Assembly: GCA_016214035.1 (NCBI GenBank)
Contig: JACRPF010000022.1
Location: 1 to 64,000, forward strand
DNA: 64,000 nucleotides
Source: Spirochaetota bacterium
Lineage (GTDB): Bacteria > Spirochaetota > Brachyspiria > Brachyspirales > JACRPF01
Reading direction: 5' to 3'
Both the position numbers and the translations under genes were made by a program. Under the pieces are notes generated by a model. It was not told where the DNA came from. It made no database searches and saw nothing but the letters and a program-made list of their open reading frames with translations. Shown piece by piece: positions 24,923 through 33,359 of this stretch (its first letter is position 1; each line of letters begins with the position of its first letter).

Positions 24923-26095
24923 ATGAACAGTAATCCCGGCAGTACACGTTCACCGAACGATTTTCCCGGCGGAACACAGACGGCGCGTATTATCGCTGCG
25001 CTTGACGCACTGAAAGCACATGGCGGCGGAACGCTTGAACTTGCCGCCGATACCATATCGTTGCCCAATACGAATACATGGACGATAACCGAGTCTATTG
25101 TATTGGCGTCGAACACAACACTTTACCTGAACCACTGCAGACTGAAACTCGCCGACGGCGTATACGATACCATCATACGAAACGAAGGCATCGTTATCGA
25201 TGAAGCCAATCCGAACGGATTTGCGCGTGAACTGAAACGTGACAGCAATATAAAAATAATCGGGAGCGGCATCGACAGCGCGTTCATCGAGGGTCCGGAT
25301 ATACAGTATGCGGCCCCGCACCCGGTGCGCGGCGGAAAGCCGGTACCGTGGATCGGCGATTATTTCGGCTGGCGTACGATATCGATACTGTTCGCGAACG
25401 TGCACGGCTATGAGATCGGCGGCTTCTCGATGCGAAAGACCACCTGCTGGGCGATATCGCAGGAACACGGCTGTGAGGATATGCACATCCATGACATCGA
25501 TTTTCTAACGACGGTGAAGAACGGCGACGGCATCGATTTCAGGAAGGGCTGCAGAAACGGACTGGTCGAACGGATAACCGGCGCCTGTGCGGACGATGTC
25601 ATCGCCTGCACGGCGCTCGGCGGGTTTACCGATTTTCCGAAAAAGACCGTGAACAGTAATGAATACTATAATTTCCCGCTCGAAGTCGGCGGAAGATCGG
25701 CACGGATCGAGGACGATGTTATCGAGAATATCGAGATCAGGGATATCAAGGCGTCATCGAAATGCCATACGATAATCTGTCTTGCCGGCGGCGGGCCGAA
25801 AGTGCGGAACATCACGGCGACTGACGTTGAAGACAATATGACCTATGCCGCACTGCAGGTAGTGGCGGTGTATACGGGTTACGGCACATCAGCGGCATCG
25901 GGAGACATCAGTAATGTCCATATGAAGAACATCATATCGAATAACTCGCCGATGACGCTCCTGGTGAACGCGCCGCTGGAAAACAGTTCGTTCGATGCAG
26001 TAGTACAGCGTAAAGCGGGCGGCAAAACATATCAGATTCAGCCTCCGTATGACACGCAGATGAAAAACGTACGCATTACCGATGCTGCGCACTAG
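24923..26095 (+). CDS. Right-handed beta-helix (pectin-lyase fold, GH28-like) protein
   Basis: This 390-residue protein has no signal peptide. Its N-terminus has the FPGGTQTARIIAALDALKAHGGGTLEL start typical of GH28 and related helices. Repeated short strands (IHDIDFLTTVKNGDGIDFRKGCRNGLVERI, DDVIACTALGG, IENIEIRDIKASSKCHTI) follow. NGDGID and ADDVIA resemble GH28 active-site Asp motifs. It may be an intracellular polygalacturonase-like or epimerase-like enzyme. A GTG at 24917 overlaps the upstream stop; the ATG at 24923 with GGGAG upstream is preferred. Translational coupling to the regulator is likely. Confidence 0.8.
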   Translation: MNSNPGSTRSPNDFPGGTQTARIIAALDALKAHGGGTLELAADTISLPNTNTWTITESIVLASNTTLYLNHCRLKLADGVYDTIIRNEGIVIDEANPNGFARELKRDSNIKIIGSGIDSAFIEGPDIQYAAPHPVRGGKPVPWIGDYFGWRTISILFANVHGYEIGGFSMRKTTCWAISQEHGCEDMHIHDIDFLTTVKNGDGIDFRKGCRNGLVERITGACADDVIACTALGGFTDFPKKTVNSNEYYNFPLEVGGRSARIEDDVIENIEIRDIKASSKCHTIICLAGGGPKVRNITATDVEDNMTYAALQVVAVYTGYGTSAASGDISNVHMKNIISNNSPMTLLVNAPLENSSFDAVVQRKAGGKTYQIQPPYDTQMKNVRITDAAH

Positions 26096-26113
26096 AGCGA
26101 TCAGGGAGTTCCT

Positions 26114-27364
26114 GTGAAAAAGAAAAAAACGATACGTGTCGGTGTGGTGGGTGTGGGCCGCGGACAGACGTTCATGAATCAGGCGGAGGCGTCCGGCATG
26201 AAGCTGGTTGCCATCTGCGACGTCTGGAAGGACCGTCTTGAAAGCGTCGGAAAAAAGTTCGGCGTGGCGATATACACCGATTTCGACAGATTCCTTGAGC
26301 ACGACATGGACGCGGTGGTGCTTGCCAATTATTTCCATGAGCATGCGCCGTATGCTGTCAAGGCGCTCAACGCCGGATTCCATGTGATGAGCGAATGTGC
26401 CGCGAGCCACACGCTTGCCGAAGGTGTTGCGCTCTGCCGTGCGGTTGAAAAAAGTAAAAAAATATACATGCTTGCGGAGAATTATCCGTACAACGCGGCG
26501 AACATCGAGCTTGGACGGCTCTATAAAGCGGGCGAGATCGGCGAGGTGTTATACGCGGAAGGCGAATATAATCATCCGATGTCGCCGGAAGCAAAGTTGC
26601 GAATATCGCCGGGTAAAGCGCACTGGCGGAACGCGCTGCCGCTCGGCACCTATTACTGCACGCACGCCCTCGCGCCGCTCATGACGATAACCGATACGAT
26701 GCCCGTGTCGGTGAACGCGCTCTCGGTTGCATGGCCTGATAAGGACCGCGAACCGCGCATTTCCACCGCTGACGGTATCGCCGCCATCCTCTGCCGCATG
26801 GACAACGGCGCGGTGTTCCGGCTGTTCGGCATCAGCGCTCCGGGACACAGCGTCTGGTATCGCCTCCACGGCATGCGCGGGCTTATGGAACATGTGCGCG
26901 GTACCGGTTACTGGGGCCCGGGTGCGGTGCGTATCGCTCACGACGAATGGGACCTGAAAAAAGACGAGGTCACCGAGCGTTCGTATCACCCGCAGTTCCC
27001 CGCATGGGCGCACAAGGCGTTGTCGGCGGGGCACGGCGGCGGCGATTTTTTCACGAACCGGTATTTTGCGGATGCGATACGTACCGGCCGTCAGCCGTAT
27101 CTCGATGTATACCGCGGTGTCGCGATGTCCGCCGTGGGTGTGCTTGCGTGGAAGTCCTGTCTTGAGAACGGCAGACCGTTCGAGATGCCGGATTTCAGGA
27201 GCGAAACATCACGAAGAAAGTATGAGAACGATAACTGGTCGCCGTTGACGATGACAGGACCGGAAAGACCGCCGGTGAGCATCAGACCGGGACGAAAACC
27301 GTCGCGGGCCGCAGCTGCCTATGCAAAGAAGATCTGGCGGCGTAACGGATACAACGGCGAATAA
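26114..27364 (+). CDS. Gfo/Idh/MocA family oxidoreductase
   Basis: In this 416-residue protein an N-terminal Rossmann fold binds NAD(P): VGVVGVGRGQTFMNQAE with GVGRG, then the acidic end of strand 2 (ICDVWKDR). The family's EKP-type position reads SECAASHT here, so the usual catalytic Lys is not obvious. A C-terminal alpha/beta domain follows. Such enzymes oxidise, epimerise or hydrolyse sugars and sugar derivatives. It starts with GTG after AGGGAG, 18 bp after the beta-helix gene, and is co-transcribed with it, so the two may process the same glycan fragment in the cytoplasm. Confidence 0.88.
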   Translation: MKKKKTIRVGVVGVGRGQTFMNQAEASGMKLVAICDVWKDRLESVGKKFGVAIYTDFDRFLEHDMDAVVLANYFHEHAPYAVKALNAGFHVMSECAASHTLAEGVALCRAVEKSKKIYMLAENYPYNAANIELGRLYKAGEIGEVLYAEGEYNHPMSPEAKLRISPGKAHWRNALPLGTYYCTHALAPLMTITDTMPVSVNALSVAWPDKDREPRISTADGIAAILCRMDNGAVFRLFGISAPGHSVWYRLHGMRGLMEHVRGTGYWGPGAVRIAHDEWDLKKDEVTERSYHPQFPAWAHKALSAGHGGGDFFTNRYFADAIRTGRQPYLDVYRGVAMSAVGVLAWKSCLENGRPFEMPDFRSETSRRKYENDNWSPLTMTGPERPPVSIRPGRKPSRAAAAYAKKIWRRNGYNGE

Positions 27365-27395
27365 GTTTCACATCGCGACACAGGAGAAATGATAT

Positions 27396-27986
27396 ATGAA
27401 TACGAACATCAGCGTCCGCATGGATATTGATTCATTGGATCCGGTATCCGATATGACCGCGCCGGAGGGTTTCCGGTTCAGGATGTACACGCCCGGCGAC
27501 ATCGACGACTGGGTAGAACTGTACCGGTCGGCGGACATTCACAATAAGATCACTCCGGAACTGTTCCGGAACGAATTCGGCAGCGATGAAACGGTCATTG
27601 CACAGCGTATGCTGTTCCTCGTCGATGCAACGGACGGCAGAATGGCGGGGACATCGACGGCATGGCATGATACGGGAGCCGATGCCTCGCTCGGACGTGT
27701 ACATTGGGTGGCAATACGGCCCGAGCTTCAGGGACAGGGGCTTGCGAAGCCGCTGCTCGCACAGACGCTCATGACATTGAAAATGCTCGGACATACGCGG
27801 GCGTATCTCATCACATCCACAGCGCGTATTCCTGCGATAACGCTCTATCTGAAATTCGGTTTTTATCCCGTGGCGCGAACAGACGAAGAAATGAACGCAT
27901 GGCGGACAATCATTCCGGAAATCAAGCCGGAATTCCGGAATATGATCATACAGGGCTTGGGCCGCGATGAGGCGGATAAAAAATGA
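27396..27986 (+). CDS. GNAT family N-acetyltransferase
   Basis: This 196-residue protein has the GNAT acetyl-CoA loop visible as VHWVAIRPELQGQGLAKPLLAQTL (Q-G-Q-G-L-A), with the preceding strand ending in GRVHW and a C-terminal strand ARIPAITLYLKFGFYPV, the usual GNAT end. It transfers an acetyl group from acetyl-CoA to an amine; the substrate is unknown. AGGAGA precedes the ATG. It lies 31 bp after the oxidoreductase gene and is the last gene of that operon. Confidence 0.88.
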   Translation: MNTNISVRMDIDSLDPVSDMTAPEGFRFRMYTPGDIDDWVELYRSADIHNKITPELFRNEFGSDETVIAQRMLFLVDATDGRMAGTSTAWHDTGADASLGRVHWVAIRPELQGQGLAKPLLAQTLMTLKMLGHTRAYLITSTARIPAITLYLKFGFYPVARTDEEMNAWRTIIPEIKPEFRNMIIQGLGRDEADKK

Positions 27987-28021
27987 TCGGTGTTGTACTT
28001 GACACACAATTGAAGGAAACG

Positions 28022-28050
28022 TTGACGCAATGTCCGTGTTGCCATATACT
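28022..28050 (+). promoter_or_regulatory. Promoter placing transcription start at the ATG of 28057
   Basis: TTGACG (28022-28027), a 17-bp spacer and TATACT (28045-28050). The ATG begins 7 bases after the -10, where the first transcribed base is expected, so the mRNA would be leaderless. Confidence 0.65.
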
Positions 28051-28056
28051 ATCTAT

Positions 28057-28491
28057 ATGCGCATTCAAAAAACAGTATACGCGGCGCTGCTCATAGCAGG
28101 CCTGTCATCAGCGACCTATGCCGCATCATCGGATACGAACACGATGACAAATGAAAATGTCATGAAAACTGTGCTTCTGTCGTCGTACGTGGTGACCGGT
28201 GTTGCAGGTTTTTCGTTTGCCGCAGTAGCGTTTTCAATGAAACCGAACATCGACCGCATGTACAGCATGTATTATACGTCGCGCGACACGTTTCCCGGCC
28301 GCTGGCAGGAATACACTTCAATGGTGGGTCTCGCAAACGCATATTATGCTGCCGGCTTCGCATGCGCTGTGCTCGCCGCGGGTCAGTTCGTCTGGTGGCT
28401 TTTGACACCCGATAACGTACCGTCTGCGGCCGTAACACTCGCTCCGTTATCCCGTGACGGTATTCTACTGTCCTTTGCAATGCCTTTTTAA
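28057..28491 (+). CDS. Unknown small membrane protein
   Basis: Starting at MRIQKTVYAALLIAGLSS the protein is 144 residues. A signal peptide or first membrane span runs to about residue 20 (ATYAASS). Two more hydrophobic spans follow (VVTGVAGFSFAAVAFSM and AAGFACAVLAAGQFVWWLL). It has no recognisable family. An upstream in-frame ATG at 28030 lies inside the predicted promoter, so 28057 is preferred. There is no SD; the gene appears leaderless. It precedes mltG by 23 bp and may be co-transcribed with it. Confidence 0.6.
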   Translation: MRIQKTVYAALLIAGLSSATYAASSDTNTMTNENVMKTVLLSSYVVTGVAGFSFAAVAFSMKPNIDRMYSMYYTSRDTFPGRWQEYTSMVGLANAYYAAGFACAVLAAGQFVWWLLTPDNVPSAAVTLAPLSRDGILLSFAMPF

Positions 28492-28514
28492 TCTCATATA
28501 CACCGGACATCATC

Positions 28515-29537
28515 ATGAAAAAAGCTACCGTTCTCGTTGTTCTGTTCCTCATCTTCTTCAGCATTCCCGCCGCGTTCTTCCTGCTAAGCCGCCCTACGGG
28601 AAATGCCAGGGACGTCGTTTATTTTGAAATCAAACGCAACGACACGCTGAGTAAAGTGGCAAAAGAGCTTGTTGCAACAAATCTCATTGTATCGGATAAA
28701 TTCTTCGTCAAATATGCGCAGTTCAGCGGCCAGGATACACGGATGCAGGCGGGTTATTATGAGCTTAACCGCGGCATGAGCGCAATTGAAATTGTAAAAC
28801 TTTTCAATGAAGGAAAGGTGGCGCTCGAGAAATTCGCGGTGCCCGAGGGAAAGAACATCTATGAGATCGCAAAGATCCTTGCCGCAAAAAAACTGGTAGA
28901 AGAGCCGGCATTCATCGCCGCCTGTTATGACAAAGCGCTGCTTGCCCGGTTCCGCATCACGAGCCCGAGCTTCGAAGGATATCTCTTCCCGTCAACGTAT
29001 TATATCGCTCGCGGACACACCGCGGAAAGCTATGTGGAACTTATGGCAACGAATTTCTTCAAAACCTTCAATCGCGCTGATGTTGAAAAACGGGCGAAGG
29101 AACTTGGCGTCACCTTTGAACAGGTGGTTAGCATGGCGTCAATCGTCGAGAAGGAAGCCGGTTCACCCGATGAACGGCCGCTCATCGCCGCGGTGTACTA
29201 CAACCGTCTCAAGGACGGCAAGATCTGCGGATATAAACTCCAGAGCTGTCCCACAGTCATCTATGCGATGACGCTGGTGAAGGGTGCCGCCATAGAACGG
29301 CCGAACATCCGTGAAAGTGACATCCTCATGCGCCATCCCTATAACACATACATTTATCGCAATATCCCGCCGGGACCCATTGCCAATCCGTCGAAGGCAT
29401 CGATGGATGCGGCGCTCTATCCGTCAAAAGTAGACTACCTGTTTTTCTGCTCGGACAACAAAGGCCATAACGTTTTTTCACGCGATTACCGGGTGCATGA
29501 AAATTATGTGCGTATTTATCAGAAGGGCGGTCGTTAA
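28515..29537 (+). CDS. mltG: Endolytic murein transglycosylase MltG
   Basis: This 340-residue protein has a single N-terminal membrane anchor (VLVVLFLIFFSIPAAFFLL). A LysM-like segment (about 35-100; NDTLSKVAKELVATNLIVSDKFFVKYAQ) is followed by the YceG domain with the catalytic Glu region VVSMASIVEKEAG, then LKDGKICGYKLQSCPTVIYAM, SPYNTY-equivalent HPYNTYIYRNIPPGPIANP, and YLFFCSDNKGHNVFS near the end. It cuts nascent glycan strands at the outer face of the inner membrane and sets glycan length. It lies 15 bp before the O-antigen ligase gene. Confidence 0.95.
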   Translation: MKKATVLVVLFLIFFSIPAAFFLLSRPTGNARDVVYFEIKRNDTLSKVAKELVATNLIVSDKFFVKYAQFSGQDTRMQAGYYELNRGMSAIEIVKLFNEGKVALEKFAVPEGKNIYEIAKILAAKKLVEEPAFIAACYDKALLARFRITSPSFEGYLFPSTYYIARGHTAESYVELMATNFFKTFNRADVEKRAKELGVTFEQVVSMASIVEKEAGSPDERPLIAAVYYNRLKDGKICGYKLQSCPTVIYAMTLVKGAAIERPNIRESDILMRHPYNTYIYRNIPPGPIANPSKASMDAALYPSKVDYLFFCSDNKGHNVFSRDYRVHENYVRIYQKGGR

Positions 29538-29552
29538 GGCGGATTAAAGATT

Positions 29553-30809
29553 ATGATGATGCAGGCAGTAAAAAAATACATCGTCCGCGAACAGGAATAT
29601 ATTCTGTTTCAGTTCGGGCTTATCGTCTTGTTTGCCGGCATTCCCATCTCCACCTCGGTAGCAGAGATCGGCAAAGCGATCATCCTCGTCGCATTTGTGA
29701 TTTCACTCGTTCGAAAGCGTGCACCGTTCACCAAAGACATCCGCGTATTCGCCGCGCTTGCACTCGTCGTCTGGATGGTAATCGCATCCGCTGCGGCGGC
29801 ATTCGCCCCCAACGGCATGCATGCGCTCTCACGGCTTCCCGGTGCCGTTTCCTACGCGCTTCTTTTCGTTGCCGTGGCGTCGCTCTTTAACTATGAACGC
29901 GACAAATATCTTTTCCTTGCGCTTTTCGCAGCGGTCTTCATCAACGGTACGGCGGTCATCGCTGAATTCATACGCACCCGCTCGCGTAACGGCGGATTAT
30001 TCCATCCGGTCATGTCGTGCGCTCACATCTGGCCGTCGATAACGTTTCTTGTATTCAGTCTTGTCGCCTATGCACGCCGCCCTGCAGTAAAAACGATGTG
30101 GATGCTGTTCTTTCTTTTCAACGCTGTCGTCATCGCCTGTCTCTTCTCATCACTCCTGTATATCCTTTTCCCCCTGCTCCTGACCGTTCTTGTCATCATC
30201 ATCGCGCCGAAACGCGCATCAACCATGTTCGCATTTCTGGTCGTGTTCGCAGCCGTCGTTGCGGTCTTTACCTTTCAAACACGGCTGCTGCCGCAGGATA
30301 TCCAGCTGTATATCGAAAGCCTGCTTTCAACGCGGCCTACCGGCATGAAGGAACGCGCCTATTTCTGGCAGGGGACGATTGAGCTTATCAAAACACATCC
30401 GCTGCTCGGTATCGGAACGGGTATGTGGAAATTTCATTTTTATGAACTGACAGACGCGGGCCGCGCGTTTGTCGCCGAGGGCATGAACCGCATCTACTAC
30501 CATCCGCACAATACGCTGCTCGCCGTCGCCGCCGAATACGGAATTCCGGCGCTGGCAGCACTCATGCTCTGGTATATCGGCATGTTCTGGTACGGCATCC
30601 GGACGGCCGTAACGCTTTCATCCCGCGGGCGAAGAGAATTTTTTCTCGCCGCCGCCCTGCTCATGGGATTTCTATCGGTGCTGCTCCAGGGAACAACTGA
30701 CTACACGCTCTTTTCTGTCACCGGCGGAAACCTGAGCTTCTGCCTTGCGGGAATATTCGTCGCTGCCGAACGAACGTTTTCTATCGCAAAAAAGCGTTCT
30801 GCTTTTTAG
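29553..30809 (+). CDS. O-antigen ligase family membrane protein
   Basis: This 418-residue inner-membrane protein has about 11 hydrophobic spans. The Wzy_C/O-antigen ligase periplasmic loop is recognisable: RAYFWQGTIELIKTHPLLGIGTGMWKFHF and YYHPHNTLLAVAAEYGIPAL, including the HNT motif. Members ligate O-antigen to lipid A core (WaaL) or polymerise polysaccharide units. The two cannot be told apart from sequence alone. With kdtA in the same window, LPS assembly is a reasonable context. It ends overlapping the convergent CsgG-like gene by 4 bp. Confidence 0.85.
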   Translation: MMMQAVKKYIVREQEYILFQFGLIVLFAGIPISTSVAEIGKAIILVAFVISLVRKRAPFTKDIRVFAALALVVWMVIASAAAAFAPNGMHALSRLPGAVSYALLFVAVASLFNYERDKYLFLALFAAVFINGTAVIAEFIRTRSRNGGLFHPVMSCAHIWPSITFLVFSLVAYARRPAVKTMWMLFFLFNAVVIACLFSSLLYILFPLLLTVLVIIIAPKRASTMFAFLVVFAAVVAVFTFQTRLLPQDIQLYIESLLSTRPTGMKERAYFWQGTIELIKTHPLLGIGTGMWKFHFYELTDAGRAFVAEGMNRIYYHPHNTLLAVAAEYGIPALAALMLWYIGMFWYGIRTAVTLSSRGRREFFLAAALLMGFLSVLLQGTTDYTLFSVTGGNLSFCLAGIFVAAERTFSIAKKRSAF

Positions 30810-32485
30810 TAATCGAATATTACGTTCAGCGACAATCCATGCGCAAAATAATTATATGACCCGCTGCCGGTGAATTTGTTGTTTGATGTCACATACTTGT
30901 AGATATACCCCGGTACAAACCGGTACGGTTTAGCGTTGAATGACCATGCCATTCCGGCGGTAACAGTGCTTGAGTTCATTGCATCTGCTGTAAATGCGCC
31001 GGCAATACTCTGCGTCACTCTATTGGGATAATTTTTATACGCAAAACTCCCGTTCATGGTAACCGAGATTTCATCGGTGAAAAGGAATGAAAGCGCCAGT
31101 CTTCCGCGTACGTTCATGTAGTCGTAATTCAGCGCTTTATTCGTACCGCCGCCGTCCTGGATGATGTAGTACATGCTGGAAACATAGTTCTCATAATCAC
31201 CGCCCACGTTCAGCAGCATAATCCCAAACAGGAGCGATCCGTCAATGTTTATCGTATGAAGCATATCGCGCTGTTTTTTGCCGGTAACAAACACGCCATC
31301 AGAACCCGTTATCCCGTCGGCAATGAAATCCTTAAGCGTGTATGTATAGCCCGCACGATACGACAGCATTTCCTTCGGCGAATTGTTGATCTCGACATGC
31401 GCGCTGTGAAAAAGATGGCTCTGCCGGGAGATCGACTGATCGACCAGATTTCCCGTCAGGAACTCACCCTGCATGTCGGTATAGTTCGGGAAATTAAAAT
31501 AACTGAACGTATAACTCCCGGTGACCGCATGTTTTTCAAAATAGGTATATGTCGCTTCACCGCCGAGACCGTATTTCTGAAAATCATACAACCCGCCGGC
31601 CCACGCCTCATTTTTGCTGAGCTTGTAGAACTCGCTCATAAAATCGAATTTGCCCTTCACGGTAAGCGTCGGCAGGATGTTATGCAGATATTTGAAGATG
31701 ATCACATGGTCTTGTGACCGCTCCTGCAGCGCTTCTGAATCCTGCTGCGGGCGCAGTCCCGGACCGTCGTACATGAACTGATAGAGTCCGAACAGGGATA
31801 CATCAGATGAAAGCTTATAGATTCCGCCGGCATGCATCGATAGCGAATTGGCGAATGAAAGATCGCGATTGTTGACATAGATGCCGCCTTCGCTCATCGA
31901 CATGCTGAAGCTCGGTTTGAACGGCGGTTCTTCATCGGAAAACATGTCTTTGGACATGGCAATCGTCTTGCCCTGTGGTTTCGAATCCGTACTTTCCGGA
32001 GCGTTCTTTTCCGCTGTGCCGGTAGCGCTTCCACCGATCAGTTCAGCCGACATCTCCTTGCACGCCTGTTCCACACCATCGAACGTATCGATGCTTTTTT
32101 TAACACTGCGTTCCACTGCTGCGGTTTCTACAGATATCATATTGGCAATAACGTAATATTTCGTGCCGAGCTTGCTCACGGTGCCAAACAGCATTTTCTG
32201 AATATTGAGCAGTTTTCCCACTTTCGCGGCGCACTCGGACTCGGTGCAGCCTGAGTTCTGAAATCCCTGCTCGCTCATTATTTTGTCCACTTTTTCCCGT
32301 TCTACAAGCAGATATTGTTTCGAAGAAACAAGTTCGCTGCGCAGAATATCGGTAATTGTTTTCGCATCACCCGCTGCAACACCCGCGCCGGCCTGAAAGT
32401 CGAGCACGCCGAGCCGAATATCGTTCTGCGCTGCGGCTGCCGCTGCGAACGCGATACAGGTTATTATTTGTATTATTGTTTTCAT
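30806..32485 (-). CDS. CsgG-like domain fused to an outer-membrane beta-barrel
   Basis: A signal peptide (MKTIIQIITCIAFAAAAAAQ) leads. Residues 22-150 resemble the CsgG/LpoB-type periplasmic domain (IRLGVLDFQAGAGVAAGDAKTITDILRSELVSSKQYLLVEREKVDKIMSEQGF, then GTVSKLGTKYYVIANMISVET). After a charged linker, residues 195-559 show alternating polar/aromatic strands ending in GLSLNVIFDY, the C-terminal aromatic signal of outer-membrane barrels. It could link a periplasmic CsgG-like sensor or plug to a pore. Function is unknown. It lies upstream of nothing else in its direction and 13 bp downstream of another outer-membrane protein gene, so the two form an operon. Confidence 0.75.
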   Translation of the reverse strand: MKTIIQIITCIAFAAAAAAQNDIRLGVLDFQAGAGVAAGDAKTITDILRSELVSSKQYLLVEREKVDKIMSEQGFQNSGCTESECAAKVGKLLNIQKMLFGTVSKLGTKYYVIANMISVETAAVERSVKKSIDTFDGVEQACKEMSAELIGGSATGTAEKNAPESTDSKPQGKTIAMSKDMFSDEEPPFKPSFSMSMSEGGIYVNNRDLSFANSLSMHAGGIYKLSSDVSLFGLYQFMYDGPGLRPQQDSEALQERSQDHVIIFKYLHNILPTLTVKGKFDFMSEFYKLSKNEAWAGGLYDFQKYGLGGEATYTYFEKHAVTGSYTFSYFNFPNYTDMQGEFLTGNLVDQSISRQSHLFHSAHVEINNSPKEMLSYRAGYTYTLKDFIADGITGSDGVFVTGKKQRDMLHTINIDGSLLFGIMLLNVGGDYENYVSSMYYIIQDGGGTNKALNYDYMNVRGRLALSFLFTDEISVTMNGSFAYKNYPNRVTQSIAGAFTADAMNSSTVTAGMAWSFNAKPYRFVPGYIYKYVTSNNKFTGSGSYNYFAHGLSLNVIFDY

Positions 32486-32498
32486 TGCTGTTCCCCCG

Positions 32499-33236
32499 TT
32501 AGAATTTCAACTGGAAGTTTATGAACGGGTGAACGACAAACATCGCCTCGGGGTACAGACTCACACCCAAATTCCATGAGGGAAACGAATATTGCAGCTG
32601 CATATACGGTTTCCACTTGCCGAAGATATACCCGCCGGATATCACCGCTTCTGTTTTTTCACCGGTCTTGAGCGCAAATCCGCCGAACACTGTTGGCGCC
32701 TGATAAACGCTGTTGATCGATGTCGGCACACCTGATGCCGATAATCCGCCGGCGATATTACTGCCTAATGACATATATACATTGCCGATCATATATTTGA
32801 AACCGCCGAATCCGGTGATATTCTCGTCAATCGTTTTGGATGCGGATACCGCCGGCGAGAGCCCCCACATCCTGCCGGTTGCAATGTCTCTCGGCAGCGC
32901 AAGGAAGGCTACCGCATACCAGCCCGCAACACCGACGGTGATGCGGGGAATATAATCCGTTTCGTCGTAAACATGAACTTTCAATCCGAGATTTACCATC
33001 GTGGTCAGGTCCCAGAAAAGGCTCGTATAAACCTGAACCCGTTGCGCACCTATGGTAGATGCATGATCGTCGATATCGTTTTGAAGATCGATGAAAAACT
33101 CGTCGGGTTTGGCAACGAAATCGGTTATCAGCTGCAGCGCCCACGATGGAATACCGATATTTGTCGGAAATTGAGCATGCAGCATCGGAAAAGTAAAAAG
33201 ACATGCCATGCAGAATAGCAGCAGCTTACGTCTCAT
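32499..33236 (-). CDS. Outer-membrane beta-barrel protein, unknown
   Basis: This 245-residue protein has a signal peptide (LLLFCMACLFTFPMLHA). The mature part has alternating beta-strand pattern (VQVYTSLFWDLTTMVNLGLKVHVY, FGGFALKTGEKTEAVISGGYIFGKWKPYMQLQYSF) and ends in FINFQLKF, a C-terminal aromatic residue typical of barrels. GGGAG lies before the ATG. It is first in a two-gene operon with the CsgG-like barrel. No named family is recognised. Confidence 0.7.
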   Translation of the reverse strand: MRRKLLLFCMACLFTFPMLHAQFPTNIGIPSWALQLITDFVAKPDEFFIDLQNDIDDHASTIGAQRVQVYTSLFWDLTTMVNLGLKVHVYDETDYIPRITVGVAGWYAVAFLALPRDIATGRMWGLSPAVSASKTIDENITGFGGFKYMIGNVYMSLGSNIAGGLSASGVPTSINSVYQAPTVFGGFALKTGEKTEAVISGGYIFGKWKPYMQLQYSFPSWNLGVSLYPEAMFVVHPFINFQLKF

Positions 33237-33308
33237 AGGATTCTCCCTTGAACAAGGTACAGGGATATAATATCAAATAAATTGCGTTTCGGCAAGGACG
33301 CCATATAA

Positions 33309-33340
33309 AAAAAGGGCGACCGTGCTGCCGGCCGCCCTTT
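33309..33340 (-). terminator. Rho-independent terminator of the FecR-domain gene
   Basis: AAAGGGCGACCG (33311-33322) pairs with CGGCCGCCCTTT (33329-33340) with one mismatch. On the minus strand the hairpin is followed by a T run (33313-33307). It lies 20 bp after the FecR-domain gene's stop. Confidence 0.8.
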
Positions 33341-33359
33341 ATTCACGCTGGAGTTATTA

